Source of the DNA: CAZVIJ01 sp964626735
Lineage (GTDB): Bacteria; Patescibacteriota; Dojkabacteria; JAOAGR01
Direction of reading: 5' to 3'
Length of the DNA: 64,000 nucleotides
Assembly: GCA_964626735.1 (NCBI GenBank)
Contig: CAZVIJ010000001.1
Location: forward strand, 34,194-98,193
In this document: piece after piece, positions 18,197 to 27,106 of the stretch
How the letters are laid out: each line of letters begins with the position of its first letter
How positions within the stretch are numbered: position 1 is the stretch's first letter
The notes under the pieces: generated by a model
Told to the model about the DNA's origin: nothing
The model's database searches: none
What the model saw: only the letters and a program-made list of their open reading frames with translations
Translations under genes and position numbers: made by a program

Positions 18197-19150
18197 ATGA
18201 AACGAACATATTGGGCAATAGGGATTTGTGTCGTATTGGCTATCGCGATTGTTGTCGGGATACGTATGTTTTCGAAGCCTCAAGTTAAAGTGACGTACTC
18301 GTACGTATCCATCGGCGGATTTACTCCAGGCCAGCGAATCGGGAACGATCTCCTCTTGGAAAATTCCTTGACGGTCGACAAACCCCATGATAACGATTTC
18401 CTGCTCTCCCAGCAGACAAACATGATCAACTTTTGTCGAACGGCGGCTCAAAAACTTGGTCTCGGATATGAGGCATTGAAGGTAAATGGCGACGGCTACT
18501 GGCTCAAAGATTCAAAAAACGCGAGCACGAACTATATAAAGTTTTCGGCAAGCGATGGAAGAATACGGCTCAGTTACGAGTACGGCATCAACAGCGATAC
18601 CGTACAGCCGGAAAATGCCTACAAGTATTTGATCGACTTTTTCGGCATTGATGCATATAACGCAGTTGTCGCCAATAAGCAAACTAGAGAATCAACCGTA
18701 ACGACATCGTTCAAAATAAAGTTTAACGATGCCGATTTGTACATGGATAAAACGTCCGAATCTGCAGGATTCGTCACCATGAAAAACGGAAAAATAATCG
18801 ATGCAGGTTTCTACATTCTGCCGAAAGATTTGGCGAATGGCGGAAAGCTCAAGAGCATCGAGAAGATTGACACTGAACAAATTGCTTCAACGTACTACTA
18901 TTCCAGCACGAAACCTGAGAGCCTTCCTGCCCAACTTACCGTTGGCGGTGAAGAAGCCGTCGCCGTATATCCGGTCAAAATCAATCTCCAATCGTACAAG
19001 GAAGTATACTACGCATACTACAGCCCAACCGATGCGCGATACTATATGGTACCGGCGTATTTCGTATCAGGCAATTATCTCGACAGCAAAGACAATCCCG
19101 GAACCGTATCGATCCTGATGCTCAATCAGCAGCATGTCAACGATTTCTGA
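18197..19150 (+). CDS. Membrane-anchored protein of unknown function in the secretion cluster
   Basis: The 317-residue protein starts two bases after the M23 gene stop. An N-terminal anchor (YWAIGICVVLAIAIVVGIRMF, residues 5-25) is followed by an all-extracytoplasmic domain with alternating beta-strand-like segments and few Cys. I see no catalytic motif and do not recognise a family. Its position at the end of the operon suggests an accessory envelope component of the secretion system or a partner of the M23 peptidase. Confidence 0.65.
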   Translation: MKRTYWAIGICVVLAIAIVVGIRMFSKPQVKVTYSYVSIGGFTPGQRIGNDLLLENSLTVDKPHDNDFLLSQQTNMINFCRTAAQKLGLGYEALKVNGDGYWLKDSKNASTNYIKFSASDGRIRLSYEYGINSDTVQPENAYKYLIDFFGIDAYNAVVANKQTRESTVTTSFKIKFNDADLYMDKTSESAGFVTMKNGKIIDAGFYILPKDLANGGKLKSIEKIDTEQIASTYYYSSTKPESLPAQLTVGGEEAVAVYPVKINLQSYKEVYYAYYSPTDARYYMVPAYFVSGNYLDSKDNPGTVSILMLNQQHVNDF

Positions 19151-19173
19151 TAGGGCGTCTTTTTTTCTATAAT
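19145..19173 (+). promoter_or_regulatory. mutS promoter
   Basis: TTCTGA (19145-19150) and TATAAT (19168-19173) are 17 bases apart. The GTG start of mutS lies five bases after the -10 element, so the transcript should begin on or next to the start codon. Confidence 0.55.
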
Positions 19174-19178
19174 GTTGC

Positions 19179-21728
19179 GTGACTCCCGCAATGCAACAAT
19201 TCAACGAAGTTAAGGCTGATTATCCCGACCATATCGTACTTTTCAGGATGGGGGACTTCTACGAAACATTTTACGAGGATGCCAGGAGAGCATCGCAAAT
19301 TTTGGGAATCACGCTTACCGCGCGGGATCGGGAACGAAAAGTTCCGATGGCCGGCATTCCGTTCCATGCCCTCGACAACTACCTGGGAAAGCTGGTCGAC
19401 GATAACCAGAAAGTGGTCATCGTCGAGCAGCTCGAAGATCCGAAAGAAGCGAAAGGTGTCGTGAAGCGGGGGATAGTCAAGATTGTCACTCCAGGAACCA
19501 ATACCCTCGAAAAAGATATCAAGCGGAACAACTACCTTGTCTCGATGGCAGGCAAGTTTGAGTTCGCCTTTGTCGATATTATCCAGGGGACGGTGAATGT
19601 CGTTTCATTCGATAATCAGAAGGATTTCGAGAACAATATCCTGCTGCTCGCGCCTAAAGAAATAATTTTGCCGAAAAGCCTGGCTGCTCACGACTTTTTC
19701 AGCAAGAATTACCTCCCGAAGCTCTCCCCGGTATTCAATTACATCGATGAGAAAACGTTCGCATTGCTCGATCGCGATACATCGGTGACCGGAGATATCG
19801 CGAAGGAAGCGGAAAGTCTCGACTCCTCAGCCGTATACGGGCTTCTCAATTACCTGGCCCAGACGCAAAAGACGGATTTAGCGCATATTACGAATATCAA
19901 TAGGATCACGACTTCGAGCACCATGCGGCTCGATGCTAACGCGGTGCGTAACCTCGAGCTTATTGAAGGCCAAAGGCGAGGATCGGTAAGCTTGTACGAA
20001 TTGATCGACCGTTGTTCCACCGCGGCTGCGTCTAAAAAACTTAAATCATGGATGATCTCGCCGCTCCTGAGCAAGGAAGCAATCGACGAGCGTCTTAATA
20101 GCATTCAGAGCTTTCGAAGCATGGGAGCGAAGGCTATTGGAGATCTTCAGGATATTTTATGCCAGGCACATGATCTCAATAGGATAGCGAGCAAAGTTGG
20201 ACTCAGTTCTGCAAACGCAAGGGATTTGAGAAACTGCGTGACGACCGTCAAAGTTATTTTCAAGTTCGTGAACGAGCTAAAGACGTTCGAAGTATCGCAT
20301 CATATTGAAAAGCTCGTAGGATCGATAGAAGATTCGATCAAGTCGTCGCAAAAAGTGCTAGCGCAAATCGACAAAACGATACGCGAAGATCCGCCGGTTA
20401 CCGTGCGCGAAGGGGGAATGGTAAAGAGCGGAATCGACGAAGATTTGGACAAACTCCATGACCTCAAGACCGGAGGCAAAGATTGGCTCAAGGACTTCGA
20501 ACAGAACGAAATCAAGCGGTCGGGAATTTCTACCCTGAAAGTCAGGTTCAATAAAGTATTCGGCTACTACATCGAGGTGTCCAAAGGGCAATCGTCGAAA
20601 GTGCCCGACGACTACATTAGGAAACAGACGCTCGTCAATGCCGAGCGGTACATTACGCCGGAACTTAAAGAGCAGGAGGCCAATATACTTGGAGCCGACG
20701 ACAGGATACGCAAAATCGAGTACGACATCTTTATGGGGGTATTGGGCGAGACCAAGGAAATCATCCAGTATATCCAAAAGATCAGCGATTGCGTCGCTTC
20801 ACTCGACATATTTATGGCGCTTGCGAAAGTCAGCCTCGAGTGGAGTTGGACGAGGCCGGATATTGCGACCGACGATGTGATCTCGATAGAAAACGGAAGA
20901 CATCCGGTAATTGAGCATTTCCTGCAAAAAGACGGAAAGACCTTTGTCAAAAATTCTATCTACCTTTCGAATGATCAATCGCTTCACATCATTACGGGAC
21001 CTAACATGGGCGGTAAGTCGACTTTCATACGGCAAGCTGCGCTGATCGTTATTCTCGCCCAGATCGGATCGTATGTACCGGCCGATTCGGCTCATATCGG
21101 TGTGGTCGATAGCATCTTCACGAGAGTTGGCGCTTCCGATAATCTTTCTCAAGGAGAGAGTACGTTCATGGTTGAGATGCTCGAGGCGGCAGAAATCCTA
21201 AACCACGCGACCAAGAAAAGCCTCGTAATCCTCGACGAGATCGGTCGGGGAACCAGTACATTCGACGGCATGAGCATCGCATGGGCGATATGCGAGTATC
21301 TGCAGGGGTTGGGAACGAAGACAATGTTTGCGACGCATTACCATGAGCTTACTGAGCTATCCAACAAGTATCCGAACGTGAAGAACTTGGCCGTGAAGGT
21401 TATCGAATATAACGGCGAAATTATTTTCATGCACCAAATCACCGACGGGAAAGCTGATAAAAGCTACGGCATACATGTAGCGAAGCTTGCCGGATTGCCC
21501 GACCGCGTTATCCGTTCATCAGAACGAATTCTCAAGATGCTGGAAAAGGAGAAGAACAAATTGCAGCCGAAGCCTCAGGACCTGTTTGCCGATGGTGCAG
21601 TCGATCAAGACGAAAATAATGGAGCGGCCAAGGAGAAAATCATTCGTGAACTCCAAGATCTCAACATCAATACGATGTCGCCGTTAGAGGCAATGCAGCG
21701 TTTGAGCGAATGGAAACAGCTATTGTAA
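19179..21728 (+). CDS. mutS: DNA mismatch repair protein MutS
   Basis: The 849-residue protein has the mismatch-reading motif GDFYETFYED near residue 26 (Phe-x-Glu). It has the connector and lever regions, Walker A TGPNMGGKSTF (about residue 609), Walker B VILDEIGRGTSTFDG and the signature THYHELTEL. The C-terminus carries the usual helix-turn-helix dimer segment. The GTG start gives the typical family beginning TPAMQQFNEVK. MutS binds mispaired bases and recruits MutL (6.6 kb) to nick the strand. Together they give a MutH-free mismatch repair pathway. There is no Shine-Dalgarno sequence. Confidence 0.97.
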   Translation: MTPAMQQFNEVKADYPDHIVLFRMGDFYETFYEDARRASQILGITLTARDRERKVPMAGIPFHALDNYLGKLVDDNQKVVIVEQLEDPKEAKGVVKRGIVKIVTPGTNTLEKDIKRNNYLVSMAGKFEFAFVDIIQGTVNVVSFDNQKDFENNILLLAPKEIILPKSLAAHDFFSKNYLPKLSPVFNYIDEKTFALLDRDTSVTGDIAKEAESLDSSAVYGLLNYLAQTQKTDLAHITNINRITTSSTMRLDANAVRNLELIEGQRRGSVSLYELIDRCSTAAASKKLKSWMISPLLSKEAIDERLNSIQSFRSMGAKAIGDLQDILCQAHDLNRIASKVGLSSANARDLRNCVTTVKVIFKFVNELKTFEVSHHIEKLVGSIEDSIKSSQKVLAQIDKTIREDPPVTVREGGMVKSGIDEDLDKLHDLKTGGKDWLKDFEQNEIKRSGISTLKVRFNKVFGYYIEVSKGQSSKVPDDYIRKQTLVNAERYITPELKEQEANILGADDRIRKIEYDIFMGVLGETKEIIQYIQKISDCVASLDIFMALAKVSLEWSWTRPDIATDDVISIENGRHPVIEHFLQKDGKTFVKNSIYLSNDQSLHIITGPNMGGKSTFIRQAALIVILAQIGSYVPADSAHIGVVDSIFTRVGASDNLSQGESTFMVEMLEAAEILNHATKKSLVILDEIGRGTSTFDGMSIAWAICEYLQGLGTKTMFATHYHELTELSNKYPNVKNLAVKVIEYNGEIIFMHQITDGKADKSYGIHVAKLAGLPDRVIRSSERILKMLEKEKNKLQPKPQDLFADGAVDQDENNGAAKEKIIRELQDLNINTMSPLEAMQRLSEWKQLL

Positions 21729-21760
21729 TCATGCATGTTTCATTTCCGATGGCAGATACC

Positions 21761-21789
21761 TTGATAGTCTGCTAAAATGGTGATATAAC
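21761..21789 (+). promoter_or_regulatory. hrcA promoter
   Basis: TTGATA (21761-21766) and TATAAC (21784-21789) are 17 bases apart, giving a short leader of about 16 bases before the hrcA ATG. No CIRCE-type inverted repeat is visible here. Confidence 0.6.
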
Positions 21790-21811
21790 TATTAAAACAC
21801 GTCTTGGAAAC

Positions 21812-22543
21812 ATGGAGCTAACAAAACGACAAAAAGACATTTTGTTCGCGATCATAACTGAATTCATCGAAACTGCATTGCCGGTAGGCTCAGGTCTGAT
21901 CAACGAGAAGTACGATATAGACGCAAGTCCCGCAACTATCAGGTACGAGATGGTGCGCCTAGCCGACGAGGGATATATTTCAAAGTCCCATACATCATCG
22001 GGAAGAATCCCGACAATTTTGGGATACCGCTACTATCTCCAGGATCTCATGAATGAGGAGGACGTCAACTACCTCACGGAAATACGGCTCAAGCGCGAGC
22101 TCGCCGAGCTCAGGTTCCACCGCGACAAACTGATACGCGGCATCACTACGCTTTTAGCTGACCTAACCAAGTACGCATCCGTAATATTGCTCGAGGACGG
22201 AATATTCTATTCGGGTCTCTACAACCTGCTTGATTACCCCGAATTCGAGGACAAAACCGCATTCAAGAATATCTTGCTTGCCTTCGACGATCTCGGCACC
22301 TTAACCAACGTTTTCAACCGCGCGTATACCGATAACCGAGTAAAAGTAATTATCGGCGACGAGTTCGATTCGCATATCCTGCAGGATTGCTCGATTATCT
22401 TCACCGAAGTAAACCTTTACGGCGGCGAGCGTGGAATTTTGGCAGTTATAGGGCCTCGGAGAATGAACTTCTCGCATGTCATTCCACTCATCCGTACGAC
22501 GAGCGACGTTATCGATAGGCTCATTCTCGGTTGGGAATCTTAA
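21812..22543 (+). CDS. hrcA: Heat-inducible transcription repressor HrcA (short form)
   Basis: The 243-residue protein begins with the HrcA winged helix: LTKRQKDILFAIITEFIETALPVGSGLI, then SPATIRYEMVRLADEGYISKSHTSSGRIPT. The middle part has ASVILLEDGIFYSGLYNLLDYPEF, and the end IIFTEVNLYGGERGILAVIGPRRMNF matches the effector-domain pattern. It is about 100 residues shorter than typical HrcA, lacking most of the inserted dimerisation domain. HrcA represses chaperone genes at CIRCE operators. No chaperone operon lies here, only clpC at 32 kb, and no CIRCE is seen in the window. The following membrane protein begins two bases after its stop. Confidence 0.9.
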   Translation: MELTKRQKDILFAIITEFIETALPVGSGLINEKYDIDASPATIRYEMVRLADEGYISKSHTSSGRIPTILGYRYYLQDLMNEEDVNYLTEIRLKRELAELRFHRDKLIRGITTLLADLTKYASVILLEDGIFYSGLYNLLDYPEFEDKTAFKNILLAFDDLGTLTNVFNRAYTDNRVKVIIGDEFDSHILQDCSIIFTEVNLYGGERGILAVIGPRRMNFSHVIPLIRTTSDVIDRLILGWES

Positions 22544-22545
22544 CC

Positions 22546-23220
22546 ATGCAAAACGCAAAAATTTTCAAAGTTCTGGCCGTTATTTTCCAGATACTGCTCG
22601 TCGCCTCCTTCGCTATCTCTGTCGGCCAAAATTATTTCGGCAATCACGGAACGGTCAGCATTCTCGGCTTGAAGTTCCACCAATTTTACGATCATGGCGA
22701 GGTTCGCCTAATACCGCTCTTGTACGTGTCGTTTTTCTTTATTCCGCAATTGAAAAAAGTCCTGGGCCTGAAATCCAACTATTACGCAAGCGAATTGCTA
22801 CTGGCATTCCTCGTTTTCGTCGATGGGTTCACCCACGTAACCGGAATCTATAGCTGGTCCTATCATTTGCCGGTATTTGGGGAAGTGTGGTTTGACAAGT
22901 ACATGCACTTTACTGAAGGTTTGCTGCTCTTCCTTACCGCGTTCCCGCTCATGGACGATTATCTCGAAGACGTAAAGCACTTGGGGCCTGCATGGAGTTA
23001 TTGGATAACGGTCGGTTTCATGTCGATCTTTTTTGTCTTGTGGGAGATTGTCGAGTTGATCATCGATCGAACCAAGGGTACGCATCTAATCACCTCTTAC
23101 TACGACACGAACGAAGATTTAATGGCATCGTACCTCGGGCTGGCGCTCGGAATTATCGTGGTTAAGCTCTTGAGGGGAGTTAGGAATATTACTTCAAATA
23201 CTTCGACAACTCAGGCTTAA
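22546..23220 (+). CDS. Polytopic membrane protein, possibly YjdF/DUF2238-like
   Basis: The ATG at 22546 follows hrcA by two bases; an earlier TTG would overlap hrcA. The 224-residue product has about six hydrophobic segments and conserved-looking polar residues inside the membrane: FVDGFTHVTG, DKYMHFTEGLLLF, WEIVELIIDRT and TNEDLMASYLG. The His/Glu/Asp pattern HF.EG, WEI.E and ND.M.. resembles the YjdF-type (DUF2238) family of unknown function. The 3' end overlaps the DsbA-like gene on the other strand by 32 bases. Confidence 0.6.
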   Translation: MQNAKIFKVLAVIFQILLVASFAISVGQNYFGNHGTVSILGLKFHQFYDHGEVRLIPLLYVSFFFIPQLKKVLGLKSNYYASELLLAFLVFVDGFTHVTGIYSWSYHLPVFGEVWFDKYMHFTEGLLLFLTAFPLMDDYLEDVKHLGPAWSYWITVGFMSIFFVLWEIVELIIDRTKGTHLITSYYDTNEDLMASYLGLALGIIVVKLLRGVRNITSNTSTTQA

Positions 23221-23998
23221 TCGAAGATTCGTAATCGACATTCCCTCGTATCGTCGTAACCAAGGTTGGCAACCGCTTTATCTCAGTCTTGCCGTCTAGC
23301 TTTTTAACCTCTTGGTTTTCGATCTTATAGAGAAGGAACGTGGGAGTGGCTTGGATATTCATGAGAGAACCGGTAGCGCCCGTCAATTTCTTTACTCGGT
23401 CTTCGTACTTCTTGCTGTTTACGCAGTCCTCGAACTTTGCCGCGTTGAGCCCCATTCCCTTGATCGTATTCTTTTCTTTGGCGATGTCGAACTTGTTGCC
23501 GTATCCCTGATACTCCTTCTCCTTGTAATCGAAAAAGGCGCTCGGCTTTTGTTCGCCTGCGCAATACAACGCGGTGTGCTTTACGATTTCACCAAGCGAT
23601 TGGCTATCGACAAAAATATAATCCATTTTGCCGTTCTCGATGAAGTCTGCCTTGACCTTCGAGAACGTTGATTGCTGCGACGCTCCATAACCGTGGAACC
23701 GAGCGCAGTTGATGCAATCCAGGTCGCTGGTCTCTACCAGGACATATGGATTTTTTGACTTGAACGAGAGCATCGGCTGGGAATCGAGCAGCCCGACGAG
23801 ATCGTTGTAATCTTTGACATCGCTTGCTCCGCGGACTGTCGGGAACTTCGGGACAAATCGATACAGGCTGCCGAACATATACGAGATTCCTCCGCTTGCC
23901 CATAAAATTGCGAGCGAGACGAGCACCGAAAAGCCGATAATCGAGACGGATGTGAATAACGTAGCGGTCGTATCAGGGGTTGGTTTCTGTTGAGCCAT
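23189..23998 (-). CDS. Membrane-anchored DsbA-family thiol oxidoreductase
   Basis: The 269-residue protein has one N-terminal transmembrane helix (about 15-37, LFTSVSIIGFSVLVSLAILWA). A thioredoxin-fold domain of the DsbA type lies outside: active-site CxxC as DLDCINCARFH near residue 94, the helical insertion, and the cis-Pro loop NIQATPTFLLY near residue 213. It probably forms disulfides in exported proteins; several secreted proteins in this window are Cys-rich. It overlaps the preceding 76-residue membrane protein gene by 26 bases and converges on the gene at 22546. The exact subfamily (DsbA, BdbD or DsbG-like) is open. Confidence 0.85.
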   Translation of the reverse strand: MAQQKPTPDTTATLFTSVSIIGFSVLVSLAILWASGGISYMFGSLYRFVPKFPTVRGASDVKDYNDLVGLLDSQPMLSFKSKNPYVLVETSDLDCINCARFHGYGASQQSTFSKVKADFIENGKMDYIFVDSQSLGEIVKHTALYCAGEQKPSAFFDYKEKEYQGYGNKFDIAKEKNTIKGMGLNAAKFEDCVNSKKYEDRVKKLTGATGSLMNIQATPTFLLYKIENQEVKKLDGKTEIKRLPTLVTTIRGNVDYESSIKPELSKYLK

Positions 23999-24203
23999 AG
24001 AATTTGTCTTTGCCTAAGTAGAGTTTCTTAAGAGTTCCGGTATCGAATGATTGGGGAAGCGGTGAATTAGCCTGGGAAATAAGCTCGTCAGGGACGTTGA
24101 CGTCAGTCTTCCGGTGATAGTACTCGAATGCAATCCATGCGACGATCGTCAAGGCGATACACCCCATGAAAACGACCGAGCTCATACCGAACCTGAATTT
24201 CAT
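23973..24203 (-). CDS. Small single-span membrane protein
   Basis: This 76-residue protein starts at the ATG at 24203. It has one helix (about residues 6-26, GMSSVVFMGCIALTIVAWIAF) and a polar outside tail ending LYLGKDKFYGSTETNP. It lies between the HExxH peptidase and the DsbA-like gene, overlapping the latter by 26 bases, so the two are probably translationally coupled. No family is recognised. Confidence 0.6.
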   Translation of the reverse strand: MKFRFGMSSVVFMGCIALTIVAWIAFEYYHRKTDVNVPDELISQANSPLPQSFDTGTLKKLYLGKDKFYGSTETNP

Positions 24204-24240
24204 ATGCTTGATTTTTATTGTTATTTTCCAATAAGTCAAG

Positions 24241-25581
24241 CTATTGCCTGATCGAGACCTTGATCCCTTCCAATGCCGGCTCATCCCTTGGGGCGAGGAC
24301 GACGACGATCCGATTGCCGTTTTGGGAAACGAGCGCCCTCGTTCCATACCTTTGAAGCGATAGCCGAATCGGGGTTAGGTACGAGCGTGCGCTGTCTATC
24401 GTTTCGAATTGCATAACCCATGTCGAAAAGCTCGCGGTATCGGATTGGTATATTTTGAAAAGGTCAGCCTTCAGGTTGTCGCACATCGCCGATACCTGGC
24501 TTCCCAAATTCTGGAACGCCGTGCGGCAGCCGAAATCGCCTAAGACATCGTCGGTCGAAAACGTGTATCCGGCAGGCGCCGTTACATCGTACGATACCGA
24601 TAACCGCTTGTCGGGAGCTGGAGAAGAGGTGTAAATCATATTGGATGTGAATGTCTCCGACGAGGAGATCAGCTGTCCGACCGTACGTATATCGAGCCGA
24701 GAAGCATACGAAGTACCGTTTCCGTAAACGAACGAAACCCAACGCTGGTCGAATGGGAAAATCTCTCTCGGACTATCCGAAGCGACGGAATCCATATCAG
24801 CATCGATCAATACCCGTTCTTTCGGAGTCAACGAATCCTTGTACCGTTCCGCTACGACGCTTGCCTGACCCTCGACAAGCGCGAGGAAGGTGTAGTACTG
24901 GTCCATCGTCGAATCGTTAAATTGCTCAGTACGCTTTTCCAATCCGTAATAGGTGTCTTGGAGGTAATGGGTCAGCTCGTGGGCGAGCAGGTAGGTAATG
25001 AATTGTCGGGATACGCTCGCATTGGCGCTAATGAACAGTTCCTTATTCTCGGGATCGTACAGGGCAATCGGCAGTGCCGCTTGGCTTTCGACGAGCTTGG
25101 CTATCAGTTCGTTCGTGTCGGTACCTTTTTCGATATAGCCGAACGATTCGAGGAACGCCTGAAAGTCTCGTATCTTTTTGTCGTTCGCCTCAGGCGTCTT
25201 TATCTGGTCACGAACTTTTTTCTGAAGCTCGTCGGAGGTCATGATATTCGTTTTCGGCAAAGCAGGTACGTTTACTCCGAGCTCCTTAGCCGCAAATGTC
25301 AGTGCAGTTTTCTGTTCCGCCTCGTATGCCAAAGCGCCGGTATCGGTTTTCGGCGCCGTAGATGGGGTGGCTGAAGGTGTCAGGCTTGGCACCGGCAATG
25401 ACGCCGTTTTGGTGAGAGTCCCGAGAGAAGTTCGTAAGCTACGGTATGCGCCAATAGTTTTGGCTTGATAATAAACAAACGTTGCCGTTACTGAGGAAAT
25501 AAAAACGATACCAACAAGGGTAATCGTTATAAAGGCACACAGTGATTTTTTGCCTATCGGAGCATGGTTGCCCACATCCAT
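24241..25581 (-). CDS. Membrane-anchored HExxH metallopeptidase
   Basis: The 446-residue protein has an N-terminal anchor (about 14-38), a Ser/Thr/Pro linker (60-78) and an outside domain. The domain holds the zinc motif LLAHELTHYLQD (HExxH) and, about 35 residues later, ALVEGQAS with a Glu in the right place for a third zinc ligand, as in gluzincin peptidases. It is likely an envelope protease acting outside the membrane; substrates are unknown. Three Cys in the C-terminal half may form disulfides made by the adjacent DsbA-like protein. A 32-residue membrane ORF overlaps its start. Confidence 0.75.
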   Translation of the reverse strand: MDVGNHAPIGKKSLCAFITITLVGIVFISSVTATFVYYQAKTIGAYRSLRTSLGTLTKTASLPVPSLTPSATPSTAPKTDTGALAYEAEQKTALTFAAKELGVNVPALPKTNIMTSDELQKKVRDQIKTPEANDKKIRDFQAFLESFGYIEKGTDTNELIAKLVESQAALPIALYDPENKELFISANASVSRQFITYLLAHELTHYLQDTYYGLEKRTEQFNDSTMDQYYTFLALVEGQASVVAERYKDSLTPKERVLIDADMDSVASDSPREIFPFDQRWVSFVYGNGTSYASRLDIRTVGQLISSSETFTSNMIYTSSPAPDKRLSVSYDVTAPAGYTFSTDDVLGDFGCRTAFQNLGSQVSAMCDNLKADLFKIYQSDTASFSTWVMQFETIDSARSYLTPIRLSLQRYGTRALVSQNGNRIVVVLAPRDEPALEGIKVSIRQ

Positions 25582-25652
25582 ATGGCGGTTGAGAGTCCGA
25601 CGATAATAAATATTGCTACACCTAATTTATGGACTGAAAGTTTAGTTCGCAT
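25554..25652 (-). CDS. Candidate 32-residue membrane peptide gene
   Basis: A short ORF encodes a basic N-terminus (MRTKLSVHK) followed by one hydrophobic helix (LGVAIFIIVGLSTAIWMW) and a basic end. It overlaps the start of the HExxH peptidase gene by 28 bases in another frame. AATAAT (25663-25658) lies five bases before the ATG, the same short spacing as other predicted leaderless genes here. The evidence is limited to composition and position. Confidence 0.4.
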   Translation of the reverse strand: MRTKLSVHKLGVAIFIIVGLSTAIWMWATMLR

Positions 25653-25713
25653 GTTAGATTATTGGTTTAAAGATTCCGAAGATTCAGCTTGGGCAGTTGA
25701 ATATTCCATATTA

Positions 25714-25727
25714 ATACTTATAAGTAT
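25714..25727. promoter_or_regulatory. Perfect 14-base palindrome upstream of the peptidase genes
   Basis: ATACTTATAAGTAT is a perfect palindrome in the 229-base region between the TldE-like gene (ends 25811) and the HExxH peptidase gene. It overlaps AT-rich promoter-like sequence on the minus strand, so it may be an operator. Apart from this and the small ORF the region shows nothing coding except a possible 16-codon ORF ending at 25659. Confidence 0.35.
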
Positions 25728-25810
25728 ACCACACAACCGATTATCCCGTGATATTGAGGTATGTGGGAACGCTACCAAGATACCAGTTGTAAAAGTCGTT
25801 GACAATGGCA

Positions 25811-27106
25811 TTAGCTCTGGGAAAGGCCGTTGATCTTGCATCCGAGCTGCCCATCAGGGAACTCGACCAGTTCAACATCGCCCTTTCGTATATAGTCAAT
25901 AAGATTTACACTAAAGGTCAAATTTTCTAGCTTCTGGTACTTGTTTTTGCTTATTTTCAAGGCATGCCTGAAATGCACGGAAGTATTGGTCTTGTTCTTG
26001 GGCGCGAGACATGAGTCGTTAACCCCAAATACGACCGGCTCCATCGATTTTACGATTTCGTTGTACGTCCGCTTCTTGATACCTTCGAACTTCAGGTTCC
26101 CGAAGCTACCGATCTCCATCGATGGCGCCGATTGGCCGACTTTCGAGAAATTGATGCTGTTCGTTATGGGAGTATCGAGCTTGCCGAATTTTATGAAATA
26201 CTGCCGTTGAGGCTTCAAGCCGTAACTGGTAAACCGGTACGTTCCAAGCTTATGGCCAAGAAGCGGGTCGTAGCTTAGACTGAAGGTATTGAAGCACTTC
26301 AGCTTGTCCTTGAAATTTTCCGGCTTGAAGACGCTCTGGTTCTTGATCATATGCTCGCCGGAAATATTGTCGAGAACTTGTTGCGTAAAGAGCCTCCTGA
26401 AGACCAAGGGGCTTAAGATAAGATCTACCGTTTCGCTTTTCTTGAGCGTAGCGGCCTTCGAGCTTTTGAGGCCGTTGTATATGTCGCCGAAGAAGCTGAA
26501 CACTTCTTGGAATTTTGCGATTGAGAATATATCTGACCCTTCGATATACCAGGTGAAGAGGTCATCGAACTTTTTTTCGAGCGAGAATTTCGTGTAGGTA
26601 TAGTATTCGTCGAGGAACCGAGATGAATACGCGTATCGGATGCCGTCTCGAACCGTAATGATGCTCGTGCCTTTGTCGGACGCCACCATCGTATCCAACT
26701 CTTCGGTTAGGTCGGTCAGCTTGAGCAGGTACTCCGGGATATCGATCATATCGGCGAGCGGTTTGGAGTAGGTTATGATCATCGGGTAAATTCCCCGCTC
26801 GGGAATAAATACCGGCGCGTCGTAGCGAACCTTGGATTTCTCGGCTACAGAAATGAACTCCTCGAAGTCGTTTACCGACGAGGTGTTGACGACACCGGAA
26901 GACAAGTACTCGTCGTCCCAAACGATGAGGTATTTGCCGTCGGAGTTTTCGGTGTAATTGGTGGGCAGATCGTGCGATGAGAGCTTCTTGTCCTTCATCG
27001 TCAGTTCAAGCGAACGGTATTCGTCGAAAAAAATGAAATAGTCATTGATTTCGTTTTTCGACTTAAGGTTGTTCAGCTTTTGAGATAACTTCTCTGCTAG
27101 TATCAT
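25811..27106 (-). CDS. Divergent TldE/PmbA-like protein
   Basis: The 431-residue protein fits the PmbA/TldD family in its C-terminal half. It has a strand like VDLILSPLVFRRLF, then ISGEHMIKNQSVFKPENFKDKL, SYDPLLGHKLGTYRFTSYG, a segment like the family's VLIENGVLKSFLLDSYTA (QYFIKFGKLDTPITNS) and a final Asn-rich stretch. In E. coli TldE is the non-catalytic partner of TldD, and the complex processes modified peptides and toxins. The start ATG overlaps the TldD-like stop (ATGA, 27103-27106), the usual tldD-tldE linkage. The identity is far from typical family members and needs a profile search. Confidence 0.6.
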   Translation of the reverse strand: MILAEKLSQKLNNLKSKNEINDYFIFFDEYRSLELTMKDKKLSSHDLPTNYTENSDGKYLIVWDDEYLSSGVVNTSSVNDFEEFISVAEKSKVRYDAPVFIPERGIYPMIITYSKPLADMIDIPEYLLKLTDLTEELDTMVASDKGTSIITVRDGIRYAYSSRFLDEYYTYTKFSLEKKFDDLFTWYIEGSDIFSIAKFQEVFSFFGDIYNGLKSSKAATLKKSETVDLILSPLVFRRLFTQQVLDNISGEHMIKNQSVFKPENFKDKLKCFNTFSLSYDPLLGHKLGTYRFTSYGLKPQRQYFIKFGKLDTPITNSINFSKVGQSAPSMEIGSFGNLKFEGIKKRTYNEIVKSMEPVVFGVNDSCLAPKNKTNTSVHFRHALKISKNKYQKLENLTFSVNLIDYIRKGDVELVEFPDGQLGCKINGLSQS

